Assembly: GCA_029983575.1 (NCBI GenBank)
Contig: JASBZE010000011.1
Coordinates: forward strand, 1-33,010
Direction of reading: 5' to 3'
DNA: 33,010 nucleotides
DNA from: Peptostreptococcaceae bacterium
Lineage (GTDB): Bacteria > Bacillota > Clostridia > Peptostreptococcales > Peptostreptococcaceae
This document shows, piece by piece, positions 8,711-16,320 of this stretch. Position numbers and translations under genes: made by a program. The first letter of the stretch is position 1; the number at the start of each line of letters is the position of its first letter. The notes under the pieces were generated by a model. It made no database searches, was not told where the DNA came from, and was given only the letters and a program-made list of their open reading frames with translations.

Positions 8711-8770
8711 TATTTATATATATCTACTTATATCTATATATATCTATATATATCTATTTATATCTATTTA
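8711..8770. repeat. Six-copy 10-bp tandem repeat, consensus TATCTATATA
   Basis: Six consecutive decamers, in phase, match TATCTATATA with a few substitutions (TATTTATATA, TATCTACTTA, two perfect copies, two TATCTATTTA). The array fills most of the spacer between the two MtaA-like genes. Its last copy includes the stop codon of the upstream gene on the minus strand (8768-8770). Confidence 0.85.
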
Positions 8771-9802
8771 TAAATCTATTCTGTCTAGCTGGTCGTAGCT
8801 AATTTGACCTGCATTTATAGCAGCCTTTAGATTTTCTACAGAGGTATCGTTAGTACAGTTACATCCGAAGTCGCAAAGATAATTGTCATATGATCTCATA
8901 TCCTTAAGAAGCTTAAGTGTTTCAATCCTAATTACATCGGGACTCTGAGTCTCTATGAGTTCAACAGGATCTAAATTTCCTATAAGAACTATGTCCTTTG
9001 GTATTTTCGGCATGATTTCGTTGTAATCTAAGATCTGATCTAAGCTTACGGCATCTAGGTGACACTTTAACATAAGATCTAAAAATTCCCGGGTATCACC
9101 ACATATATGTAGGCTTTTCCAAACGTGAAGCTCATCATATATTGAGTTTAGATTATCTACCACATATTTTTGAAATCTCTCCCTATCCAAGGTGACAGTA
9201 GCGGGTTCAGCCAAAGAAATCAATGATACTCCGGCATCTTGTAGTGCTAGAGCATATTTTCTTATCAAATCAGTTGTGAATTTAAGTAGTTTTTCTACAA
9301 AATCCACGTCAGTTATCAGCTTTCCTAGTAAGTTTGTAGCTCCAGCCAACTGTACTGCTAGGGTGAATGGCCCTTGAATAGAAACGTAGACCGGTTTATT
9401 AATATTTTCGGATATTAATTTGTATGTCTCTATATTATTTTTTATCCTAGGCGTTTTTTCAAAGTCAGGCATTTTCAATTTGCCGAGATCTTCATATTCT
9501 TTGAAACTATGCTCCAATACAGATGGAAAGTCCTTGTCAAATTTTAATATATCAAGCCCTAGAACCTCTGAGAAAAGTATACCGTCACATAATGCATATG
9601 AAAAGTCTGCGTTAAATGTTTCGTCCATAATTTTTGAAAGCTCCAGCTGAAGTTTTGGACTGTTATAAACGTCGTAAACATTTTTATCTATTAGATAAAG
9701 ACCGTTGACAGCCATATCAGCCAGGAAAAATCCCCTTGGATCGCTGTTTATATATTCGAGTAGCTTCATATCTTTGAAGTATTTCCTGTCAGTACCCCCC
9801 AT
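8768..9802 (-). CDS. Uroporphyrinogen-decarboxylase-superfamily protein, MtaA-like (paralogue 1)
   Basis: This 344-residue protein is the first gene of a two-gene minus-strand unit. It shares the superfamily core with its downstream paralogue, including QGPFTLAVQLAGA, the zinc-type HICGDT and the C-terminal FGCNCTNDT. These H-x-C and C ligands are known from MtaA/MtbA-type methyltransferases, which transfer a methyl group from a corrinoid to a thiol held on zinc. The tandem arrangement and high similarity point to a local duplication. The start has AAGGAGGT close upstream. The same AGGAGGTAAATATG leader sequence precedes both copies, so the duplication included the ribosome binding site. The substrate is unknown. 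Confidence 0.8.
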   Translation of the reverse strand: MGGTDRKYFKDMKLLEYINSDPRGFFLADMAVNGLYLIDKNVYDVYNSPKLQLELSKIMDETFNADFSYALCDGILFSEVLGLDILKFDKDFPSVLEHSFKEYEDLGKLKMPDFEKTPRIKNNIETYKLISENINKPVYVSIQGPFTLAVQLAGATNLLGKLITDVDFVEKLLKFTTDLIRKYALALQDAGVSLISLAEPATVTLDRERFQKYVVDNLNSIYDELHVWKSLHICGDTREFLDLMLKCHLDAVSLDQILDYNEIMPKIPKDIVLIGNLDPVELIETQSPDVIRIETLKLLKDMRSYDNYLCDFGCNCTNDTSVENLKAAINAGQISYDQLDRIDL

Positions 9803-10105
9803 ATTTACCTCCTTAAAAAATAGTTTCCATTAATTATATTATATCAAAGCTGTCTAGACCTAGTTTGAAAATATACAGGACTTTAATGATTTAATAATAT
9901 TTTAGAAATATAAAAAGGCTCTATAAATTTATTAAAATTTTATAAATACAATGAAACAATATAAATTCGATAAAGCTTTATAAAAACAATAAAAAGTATG
10001 TGCGGTCTTTAATAGATAACACATACTTTTTATTAATTATTGTTTGTTAGTTCGTTGTAATTACCTCAATGAAGATATTTACTTTAAGTTCGAGAGAGTT
10101 TAAAA
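9803..10105. other. AT-rich spacer upstream of the MtaA-like pair
   Basis: There is no gene here. On the minus strand two overlapping TATAAT hexamers (9838-9843 and 9833-9838) sit about 30 bases before the start codon of the first MtaA-like gene and may be its -10 region, but no good -35 box stands at the right distance. The other recognisable element is the hydF terminator at 9988-10034. Confidence 0.5.
9988..10034 (-). terminator. Terminator downstream of hydF
   Basis: A perfect 15-bp hairpin, AATAAAAAGTATGTG (9988-10002) with its complement at 10020-10034 around a 17-base loop, has A and T runs that suit termination on either strand. It lies directly after hydF on the minus strand and separates the hyd operon from the MtaA-like pair. 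Confidence 0.88.
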
Positions 10106-11287
10106 TTATTTTGGTATTGTCACCTTGCCAAGAATTCCCTTGACTTTCGCTATGGTTATTCCGTAATTTGTCATAGGAACACCTTGCTCCTTTGCACGCT
10201 TGACCCTACTTATTACGTGAGCCCTATTGAACATACATGAGCCACAGTGTATAATTAGGTCGTATTCTCTCAAGTCGTCAGGGAAGTCAGACCCCCTAAC
10301 AAAATTTATATCTACATTTCCATACTTTTTTTTCAACATATTAGGTATTTTAATAGTACCTATGTCTTCTTCCATAGGAGGATGCGTACATGCCTCGCAA
10401 ATTAGCACCTTGCTATTGTCCCTCAGCTTTTCAAAAGCCTCCGTACTCTTTACAAAATAGTCTATATCACCCTTAAGTGCAGCGAAGAGTATTGAAAAAG
10501 ACGTCAATTTTATATCCTTAGGAAGTATTTCATATACCTTATCAAAAACCTGTGAGTCCGTGATTACTAGGTCGGGTTTTTTAGATAGGCTTTTAAGAGC
10601 AGTATCTAGGTTTTCTGGTGTTATACATAGGGACATAGCCTTTTTATCTAGTATTTCCCTAATTGTTTGAACCTGAGGGAGTATCAGTCTCCCATTAGGT
10701 GCCTGCGAATCTTGAGGCATTACCAAAATTACCAAGGAGCCTTTATTTACTAAGTTCTTTGTTATCTCGTTTTCTCCTCTTGGTGCAATTTTTCTTATAT
10801 CATCGAAAATTTCATCTCTAAGCTTAGAATTCTTAAGCCAGTCTATATTTTTTTCAGATATTTTAACTTCTATTACTGGAATGTCTTTTAGTTTAAGCTC
10901 AGATAGAAATTTCTCATCAAGCCTTACTCTTTCAACCTCACGTTTATTTTCATCATTATCTAAAATATTACCGTTTTTACATTTTTCGTCAGTGGAGTGG
11001 AGGTATATTGCTATATCACATTTGTCCATTGCCTGCCTAGTTTTTTCTATTCTTTTTTCCCCTAGGTCTCCAACATCGTCAAGACCAGCAGTATCAATAA
11101 ATAAAACTGGTCCGAGTCCGTGAATTTCCATGGCTTTTTGGACTGCATCGGTTGTGGTTCCAGGGTGGTCACTGACTAGAGATGTTTCCTGATCGAGTAG
11201 ATAATTAAAAAGGGTGGATTTTCCAGCATTTCTAAGCCCGAATATACCAATGTGAATTCTATTTGAGTTTGGTGTCTTCATAGTCAT
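10106..11287 (-). CDS. hydF: [FeFe]-hydrogenase maturation GTPase HydF
   Basis: HydF is the scaffold on which the hydrogenase 2Fe subcluster is completed before delivery to HydA. The 393-residue protein has the G1 loop GLRNAGKST (residues 17-25), a TTTD switch region and DTAG (G3). The C-terminal iron-sulfur ligands CTH (Cys300, His302) and HCGSC (His347, Cys348, Cys351) give the family's CxH...HCxxC signature. The G4 motif NKxD, expected about residues 140-150, is not seen: the strand after DIPVIE continues VKISEKN. A charged stretch near 100-125 replaces the usual short loop. It is the third gene of hydEGF, 19 bases after hydG. AAGGAG is 13 bases before the ATG, and the second Met codon is an alternative start. 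Confidence 0.93.
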   Translation of the reverse strand: MTMKTPNSNRIHIGIFGLRNAGKSTLFNYLLDQETSLVSDHPGTTTDAVQKAMEIHGLGPVLFIDTAGLDDVGDLGEKRIEKTRQAMDKCDIAIYLHSTDEKCKNGNILDNDENKREVERVRLDEKFLSELKLKDIPVIEVKISEKNIDWLKNSKLRDEIFDDIRKIAPRGENEITKNLVNKGSLVILVMPQDSQAPNGRLILPQVQTIREILDKKAMSLCITPENLDTALKSLSKKPDLVITDSQVFDKVYEILPKDIKLTSFSILFAALKGDIDYFVKSTEAFEKLRDNSKVLICEACTHPPMEEDIGTIKIPNMLKKKYGNVDINFVRGSDFPDDLREYDLIIHCGSCMFNRAHVISRVKRAKEQGVPMTNYGITIAKVKGILGKVTIPK

Positions 11288-11306
11288 ATTATAAAACTTG
11301 CTCCTT

Positions 11307-12806
11307 TTAGAATCTAAAGTCCCTATTTCCGTTTCTGATTTCCTCTAGGTATTTCTTTGTTAGTTCTGTCACCTTTTCACTTTTAATATTTTCTACCTCT
11401 TGTTCTATTAGCGCCATTCCCTTTTTTACTGTATCTTCTGAAGCGTAGTCGTTTAGATATTCCTGAAGAGTCATAAGTGCATTTGGATGACAGACATTTG
11501 ATATTTGTCCTGCTTTGACAAGTGTCATAAATCTATCTCCTGTACGTCCCTCCCTGTAGCATGCAGTACAGAAAGATGGGATGTATTTATTTTCTAGTAG
11601 CCAATTTACAACTTCATCGAGAGTTCTTTTATCTTCAGTTTCAAATTGTGCTGAGTTTTCGTCTTCAGTTTCTTCTTCTACGTATCCTCCTACAGAGGTC
11701 CTTGAACCACCGCTGATTTGTGAGATACCAATTTTAAGCGCTTTTTCCCTCATGGATTGACCTTCCCTAGTTGACATTATCATACCTGTATAAGGAGCTG
11801 AAATCCTAATAAGGGCTATTATTTTAGAGAATATCTCGTCATCTATAGAATTATCGAAGTCGTCTGGATCTATATCATCAGCAGGTCTAATCCTTGGCAC
11901 TGAGATAGTGTGTGGTCCAACTCCAAATCTAGCCTCTAAGTGCTCAGCGTGCATCAATAGACCTATAAAGTCGTATTCGTAGTTATTTAGTCCAAATAAA
12001 ACACCACAACCGACGTCGTCTATGCCTGCTTCCATAGCTCTGTCCATAGCTTCTGTATGATAAGCCCAATCGTGTTTTGGACCAGTTGGATGAAGCATTT
12101 CGTAATTATCTTTGTGATAAGTCTCTTGGAATAATATGTATGTACCTATGCCAGCGTCTTTTAGTTTCTTGTAATTTTCAACTGTTGTGGCAGCTATATT
12201 TACATTTACCCTCCTTATATCTCCATTTTTGTGGTGGATGGAGTAGATTGTCTTTATAGATTCTAAAACGTACTCTATAGGGTTGTTTACAGGATCTTCC
12301 CCAGTTTCAAGAGCTAATCTCTTATGACCCATATCTTGAAGTGCTATGACCTCTTCTTTTATTTCCTCTTGAGTTAATTTCTTTCTAGTAATTGTTTTGT
12401 TTTGACCATGATATGGACAGTATACACAGCCGTTTATACAGTAGTTGGAGAGGTAAAGAGGTGCGAATAAAACAATTCTGTTTCCGTAGTTTTTAAGCTT
12501 AAGCTCATTTGCAAGTTTGAAGATTTCTTTATTTATATCTTCGTCATCTGATGCGAGTAGAGTATAGGCTTCTCTGTGGTCTAAGCCCTTTCCCTCTCTA
12601 GCTTTTTCTAAAATTTCATTTAGAAACTTTTTATCTTTGCTTTTATCCTTTCCGAATTCCAATGTTTGAAGTATCTCATCGTGATTTATAAATTCAGCTG
12701 CGACACTAGATTTTCTGTCGTATTTTGGACAGGGGTTCTTGTCATTAGTTGTTCGATTTACTTTTCTTTCAGCTTCTTTTGTTGATTGTCTTTCGTTTGT
12801 ACTCAT
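11307..12806 (-). CDS. hydG: [FeFe]-hydrogenase maturation radical SAM enzyme HydG
   Basis: HydG cleaves tyrosine and makes the CO and cyanide ligands, bound to iron, for the hydrogenase H-cluster. The 499-residue protein has the radical-SAM motif C-x3-C-x2-C at Cys123, Cys127 and Cys130 (CINGCVYC). It also has the HydG-specific C-terminal C-x2-C-x22-C site starting at CTAC and ending in NVCHP, which binds the second cluster carrying the dangler iron. The spacing is exact. The N-terminus is slightly longer than in typical HydG (about 470 residues), with a charged, probably unstructured stretch over the first 35 residues. A TAGGAGG site supports the start. It lies 68 bases after hydE. Confidence 0.96.
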   Translation of the reverse strand: MSTNERQSTKEAERKVNRTTNDKNPCPKYDRKSSVAAEFINHDEILQTLEFGKDKSKDKKFLNEILEKAREGKGLDHREAYTLLASDDEDINKEIFKLANELKLKNYGNRIVLFAPLYLSNYCINGCVYCPYHGQNKTITRKKLTQEEIKEEVIALQDMGHKRLALETGEDPVNNPIEYVLESIKTIYSIHHKNGDIRRVNVNIAATTVENYKKLKDAGIGTYILFQETYHKDNYEMLHPTGPKHDWAYHTEAMDRAMEAGIDDVGCGVLFGLNNYEYDFIGLLMHAEHLEARFGVGPHTISVPRIRPADDIDPDDFDNSIDDEIFSKIIALIRISAPYTGMIMSTREGQSMREKALKIGISQISGGSRTSVGGYVEEETEDENSAQFETEDKRTLDEVVNWLLENKYIPSFCTACYREGRTGDRFMTLVKAGQISNVCHPNALMTLQEYLNDYASEDTVKKGMALIEQEVENIKSEKVTELTKKYLEEIRNGNRDFRF

Positions 12807-12874
12807 AATTACCTCCTATTATTATCGTATTTATAAAAATAAAGTTTCTAAGTTAGATAACCGTATTTTTAAAG

Positions 12875-14008
12875 TTATTTATTTTTGATGGTAAGTGGAT
12901 CTCCTCTTGAAAAGTCAATCTCATAACCATATTCCATAAGGTACTCGTTTAATTCCCTCACATAATCAGCGGATTCTTTACCTGATATTTTTTTATTATC
13001 ATATAAGTTATAGTTTCTTTTTGCATTATCCGGTGATAGGTTTGGCATTATTACATTTGCCCCATGCATAATCCCCCGTATCCTACCTTCGCTGTCAATC
13101 GTATTTAATGCAGTAGTGGAAGGAATGGTCGCAAGAGGAAACATAAGCCTTAAAATTGAAAGCATCTTAAGTGTTAGATACATATCCCCGTGTTCGATAT
13201 CTTTAAACTTCGAGCTTTTATGCGGGATAAAAGGGCCTATTCCTATCATATCAGGTTCTAATTGCCTCATAAATTTCAGATCTTTAACAATGTAGTCTAT
13301 TTTCTGTTTTGGTGAACCAACCATGATCCCAGTCCCAACGGCGTAACCCAATTTTTTTATATCGTAAAGGGCTCTTTTTCTTTGCTCGAAGCTTTGATTT
13401 GATGGATGTAGATATGAAAAATGCCCCTCATCAGCTGTTTCGTGCCTTAATAAAAATCTATCAGCTCCGGCTTCTTTAAGTCTCTTGTAAGACTCATAGC
13501 TTCTAACCCCTATAGAAAGGGTTATGGCTGAATCCGGATACTTTGATTTAACTTTTGATATTACTTCCTCAAAAACATCATCGGTGAATTTAGGATCTTC
13601 CCCACCCTGGAAGACAAATGTCCTAAATCCAATCTCGTATCCTGAGTCAACAGCTGACAACATGTCTTTAACAGTCAGACGAAATCTCTCAATATCTTGA
13701 TTTCCCGATCTTATTCCGCAATAGTAACAGTTTTGTGAGCAGATATTGGAAAATTCAACCAAACCTCTGACATAAACTTTGTTGGAATAGTGTTCGTTTG
13801 TCACCTCTCTAGCGGCGTCTCTGAGTATTGAGATAGATTCAGCCTCGTCCATTGACAAGAGATATTTAAATTCATCATCTTCAAGATCTTTATTTATTCT
13901 TAGCTTATTTACGAGTTCTCTTGTTTTTTTGGGATTATATACATTTATTTTACTATCTTTTAATTTACCATCATCAATATGTTGTACGTCATTTGAATTT
14001 GCGTTCAT
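12875..14008 (-). CDS. hydE: [FeFe]-hydrogenase maturation radical SAM enzyme HydE
   Basis: HydE is the radical SAM enzyme that processes the iron-cysteine-CO-cyanide synthon from HydG on the way to the binuclear subcluster. The 377-residue protein has the cluster motif C-x3-C-x2-C at Cys90, Cys94 and Cys97 (CSQNCYYCG). It also has the family's FVFQGGEDP and LRHETAD segments and a GTGIMVGSP stretch in the SAM barrel. It is the first gene of the hydE-hydG-hydF unit and has a GAGAGGTGA ribosome binding site. Its 5' region is shared with the divergent DUF1858 gene. The structural gene hydA is not in the window. Confidence 0.95.
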   Translation of the reverse strand: MNANSNDVQHIDDGKLKDSKINVYNPKKTRELVNKLRINKDLEDDEFKYLLSMDEAESISILRDAAREVTNEHYSNKVYVRGLVEFSNICSQNCYYCGIRSGNQDIERFRLTVKDMLSAVDSGYEIGFRTFVFQGGEDPKFTDDVFEEVISKVKSKYPDSAITLSIGVRSYESYKRLKEAGADRFLLRHETADEGHFSYLHPSNQSFEQRKRALYDIKKLGYAVGTGIMVGSPKQKIDYIVKDLKFMRQLEPDMIGIGPFIPHKSSKFKDIEHGDMYLTLKMLSILRLMFPLATIPSTTALNTIDSEGRIRGIMHGANVIMPNLSPDNAKRNYNLYDNKKISGKESADYVRELNEYLMEYGYEIDFSRGDPLTIKNK

Positions 14009-14339
14009 AAATCACCTCTCAGAATCGTCTTGCAGAAAATTTTTTAGTTAATTAAAAATTGCAAGGTGTATATCTTTTATTTGAATCTAAAACATAGTGT
14101 TATTAATGGATTAGCTATCAATATATACATATATATTATATATTTCATTTTATTTTTTTACAACAATGGACACTATGATTATTTTTTTAACATGGAACAT
14201 ATGTTATTTTATTATAATTTCCTTTATTATGTTGCAATTATCACATATAATTATTAGTAAACCATGTATAATGGGAATATAAATAAAGTGAAAGTTAATT
14301 ACATATATGATTTTGTATTTTATAATATTGGAGGTATTT
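14009..14339. promoter_or_regulatory. Divergent control region between hydEGF and the ABC-like trio
   Basis: This 330-base spacer is very AT-rich and carries no gene. It holds several symmetric elements: CTTGCA/TGCAAG arms flanking an A/T stem just upstream of hydE (about 14030-14066), CATAGTGT (14093-14100) with its complement ACACTATG (14170-14177), and TAACAT-N7-ATGTTA (14188-14206). On + a TATAAT (14267-14272) is a possible -10 for the trio, without a clear -35. One or more of the repeats may be operators, but no known regulator motif was recognised. Confidence 0.45.
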
Positions 14340-15563
14340 ATGAATAAGTATTTTGAAATGTGCGATAAGATATACGATATAGTTGAGAAGTACCCTTTGA
14401 GCTTAGATCTATTTATAGCGAATGGTTTTGAACAATTTTCAAACAAGAAGATGTTTGACATGATGGCAAAGATGGTTAGCCTTGAGGATGCTCTAAAATC
14501 GAAAAACATAAGTGCTGAGATTTTTGAAGACAGACTCGTTAGTTTTATTGAAGACAGGTATGGAAGCGATAAGGTAAACACTGGATTGGAAGCAAAAAGT
14601 CTAAAGGCCGACGTAAATATTGAAGGCGTATTGCCTTGTCCGATAAGAATACCTCTTCTAGAGGGCTTTGAAAGTTGGGCTAAAAGTAAAAAAGATGAGT
14701 TTGACTTTACCTTTGACTATGAGCTAAAATCAGCAAATTTAGGCTTAGACTGGATCAAGGAACAGATGAAGACTGGAGATATCAACAAGGTTCCCGAACT
14801 TTTGACCTCTGCTGGATTTGATTTATTTTTTGATGATGAACTAATGGGAAAATACATAGATGATTTTGATGTGATAGAATCTGAAATGAACAGGGATTTT
14901 GAAAATGACTACATTAGTTTAAAGGATCCAAAGGGTAAATACCATATCATAGGTGTCGTACCGGCTGTGATGTTAGTAAATAAAAACGTATTGGGAGAGA
15001 GGCCTATGCCTAGGACTTGGGAGGATATTTTAAAGCCTGAGTTTGAAAATTCAGTTGCTATACCGATGCAAGACCTAGATCTTTTTAATGCGATAATTGT
15101 TCATATATATAAATTTTTCGGAATGGACGGTATTAAAAAACTTGCCAAGGCTTTTAAAAAGAATTTACACCCAGCTCAGATGGTAAAGGCAAAGAGAAAG
15201 GTGAGTGAATCAGAGCCAGCCATAAGTATAACTCCATATTTCTTTACTCAGATGATTGATGAAAATGGACCTATTGAGGCAGTTTGGCCTGAGGACGGAG
15301 CGATAATAAGCCCTATATTTATGATGGCTAAAAAGGATGACAAAAACAGAGTAAAAAATTTCGTCGATTTCTTTATGAGCAAGGAAGTAGGAGAGGTTTT
15401 TTCTGCAAATGGAAAGTTCCCATCAACAAATCCGGGAGTAGACAATAAATTAGATGAAGACAAGAAGTTTATGTGGATAGGTTGGGATTTTATCGAGAAG
15501 AATAATATTGGTAAGCTAATAAGAGAATTAGAGGGAATATTTGAAAGTGAGGTAATGGCATAA
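14340..15563 (+). CDS. Cytosolic ABC-type solute-binding-protein homologue with DUF1858-like N-terminus
   Basis: The 407-residue product has two parts. Residues about 5-66 form a small helical domain resembling DUF1858 (EKYPLSLDLFIANGFEQF and following). Residues about 95-400 resemble family 1 extracellular solute-binding proteins of the iron/thiamine/sulfate type, with segments such as MPRTWEDILKPEFENSVAIP and AVWPEDGAIISPIFM. There is no signal peptide, lipobox or membrane segment, so it should stay in the cytosol. TTGGAGG (14328-14334) fixes the start at 14340; a short hydrophobic reading-frame extension upstream is leader, not protein. It overlaps the next gene by one base (TAATG) and is divergent from hydE. 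The ligand is unknown; a metal or anionic cofactor would fit the fold. Confidence 0.75.
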   Translation: MNKYFEMCDKIYDIVEKYPLSLDLFIANGFEQFSNKKMFDMMAKMVSLEDALKSKNISAEIFEDRLVSFIEDRYGSDKVNTGLEAKSLKADVNIEGVLPCPIRIPLLEGFESWAKSKKDEFDFTFDYELKSANLGLDWIKEQMKTGDINKVPELLTSAGFDLFFDDELMGKYIDDFDVIESEMNRDFENDYISLKDPKGKYHIIGVVPAVMLVNKNVLGERPMPRTWEDILKPEFENSVAIPMQDLDLFNAIIVHIYKFFGMDGIKKLAKAFKKNLHPAQMVKAKRKVSESEPAISITPYFFTQMIDENGPIEAVWPEDGAIISPIFMMAKKDDKNRVKNFVDFFMSKEVGEVFSANGKFPSTNPGVDNKLDEDKKFMWIGWDFIEKNNIGKLIRELEGIFESEVMA

Positions 15564-16255
15564 TGAATATGGTTGTATTTTCAGGACCGCCTTCTTCAGG
15601 GAAGACTTCGGTAATAATAAAGACAATAGAATCGCTCAAACAAAGGGGACTTAAGCCTGGTGTTATAAAGTTTGACTGCCTCTATACTGACGATGACGTA
15701 TTATATGAAAAGGCGGGAGTACCTGTTAAGAAGGGTCTATCGGGTTCACTTTGCCCTGATCATTTTTTCGTATCAAATATAGAAGAGGTTGTTAAATGGG
15801 GAACTGAGATAGGCATAGACATTCTGATAACTGAGTCCGCTGGTCTTTGTAACAGATGTTCTCCATATATTAAGGATATCAAAGGTATATGCGTAATCGA
15901 TAATCTAAGCGGGATAAATACACCTAAAAAGATCGGTCCAATGTTAAAGTATGCTGATATTGTCGTTATAACTAAAGGTGATATAGTTTCACAGGCCGAG
16001 AGAGAAGTTTTTTCCTCTAGAGTTAGTTCTGTAAATCCCGTAGCTACGACTATGCACGTAAATGGGCTGACTGGTCAGGGAGCATATGAACTCAGCACTC
16101 TATTGATGGAAGAAAATAAGGACATAGACTCAGTTCAAGGAATGAGTTTAAAATTTCCTATGCCTTCAGCTCTATGCTCTTACTGCCTGGGAGAAACTAG
16201 GATAGGAGAAGAGTATCAAATGGGCAATGTTAGAAAGATGGATATAGATAAATAG
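15563..16255 (+). CDS. HypB/CobW-like P-loop GTPase with multiple Cys pairs
   Basis: The 230-residue protein has a SIMIBI-type P-loop GPPSSGKTS (residues 8-16), an ITESAG segment (residues 89-94) like the metal-chaperone GTPases, and TKGD (137-140) at the G4 position. It is also rich in possible metal ligands: Cys39, CPDH (64-67), CNRC (96-99), Cys110 and a C-terminal CSYC (205-208). This matches the theme of HypB, UreG and CobW, which use GTP hydrolysis to load metal into enzymes. The start overlaps the stop of the preceding gene, so translation is likely coupled. Closest family and metal cannot be named from sequence alone. The placement with an ABC ATPase and a binding-protein fold is unusual for HypB-like GTPases. 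Confidence 0.75.
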   Translation: MNMVVFSGPPSSGKTSVIIKTIESLKQRGLKPGVIKFDCLYTDDDVLYEKAGVPVKKGLSGSLCPDHFFVSNIEEVVKWGTEIGIDILITESAGLCNRCSPYIKDIKGICVIDNLSGINTPKKIGPMLKYADIVVITKGDIVSQAEREVFSSRVSSVNPVATTMHVNGLTGQGAYELSTLLMEENKDIDSVQGMSLKFPMPSALCSYCLGETRIGEEYQMGNVRKMDIDK

Positions 16256-16320
16256 ATATAAAATATAGAGTTAAGTAGATTTAAATTATAGATGCGGATA
16301 ATTAGAATAAGAGGTGAACT

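Noticed and set aside
8711..8770. Short regular repeats considered as a CRISPR array.
   Set aside because: Units are contiguous 10-mers without spacers, and no cas genes are near.
7583..9802. The two URO-D-superfamily genes as hemE.
   Set aside because: They carry MtaA-type H-x-C...C zinc ligands, occur as a tandem pair and have no other haem genes nearby.
14066..14257. 63-codon frame on + in the hydE/trio spacer.
   Set aside because: Its product is almost entirely Tyr, Ile, Phe and Asn, as expected from random AT-rich DNA, and it has no ribosome binding site.
14307..14339. An upstream in-frame start for the binding-protein homologue that adds a short hydrophobic stretch, which might be a signal peptide.
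   Set aside because: The stretch is only 11 residues, lacks a cleavage site and contains the TTGGAGG ribosome binding site of the ATG at 14340.
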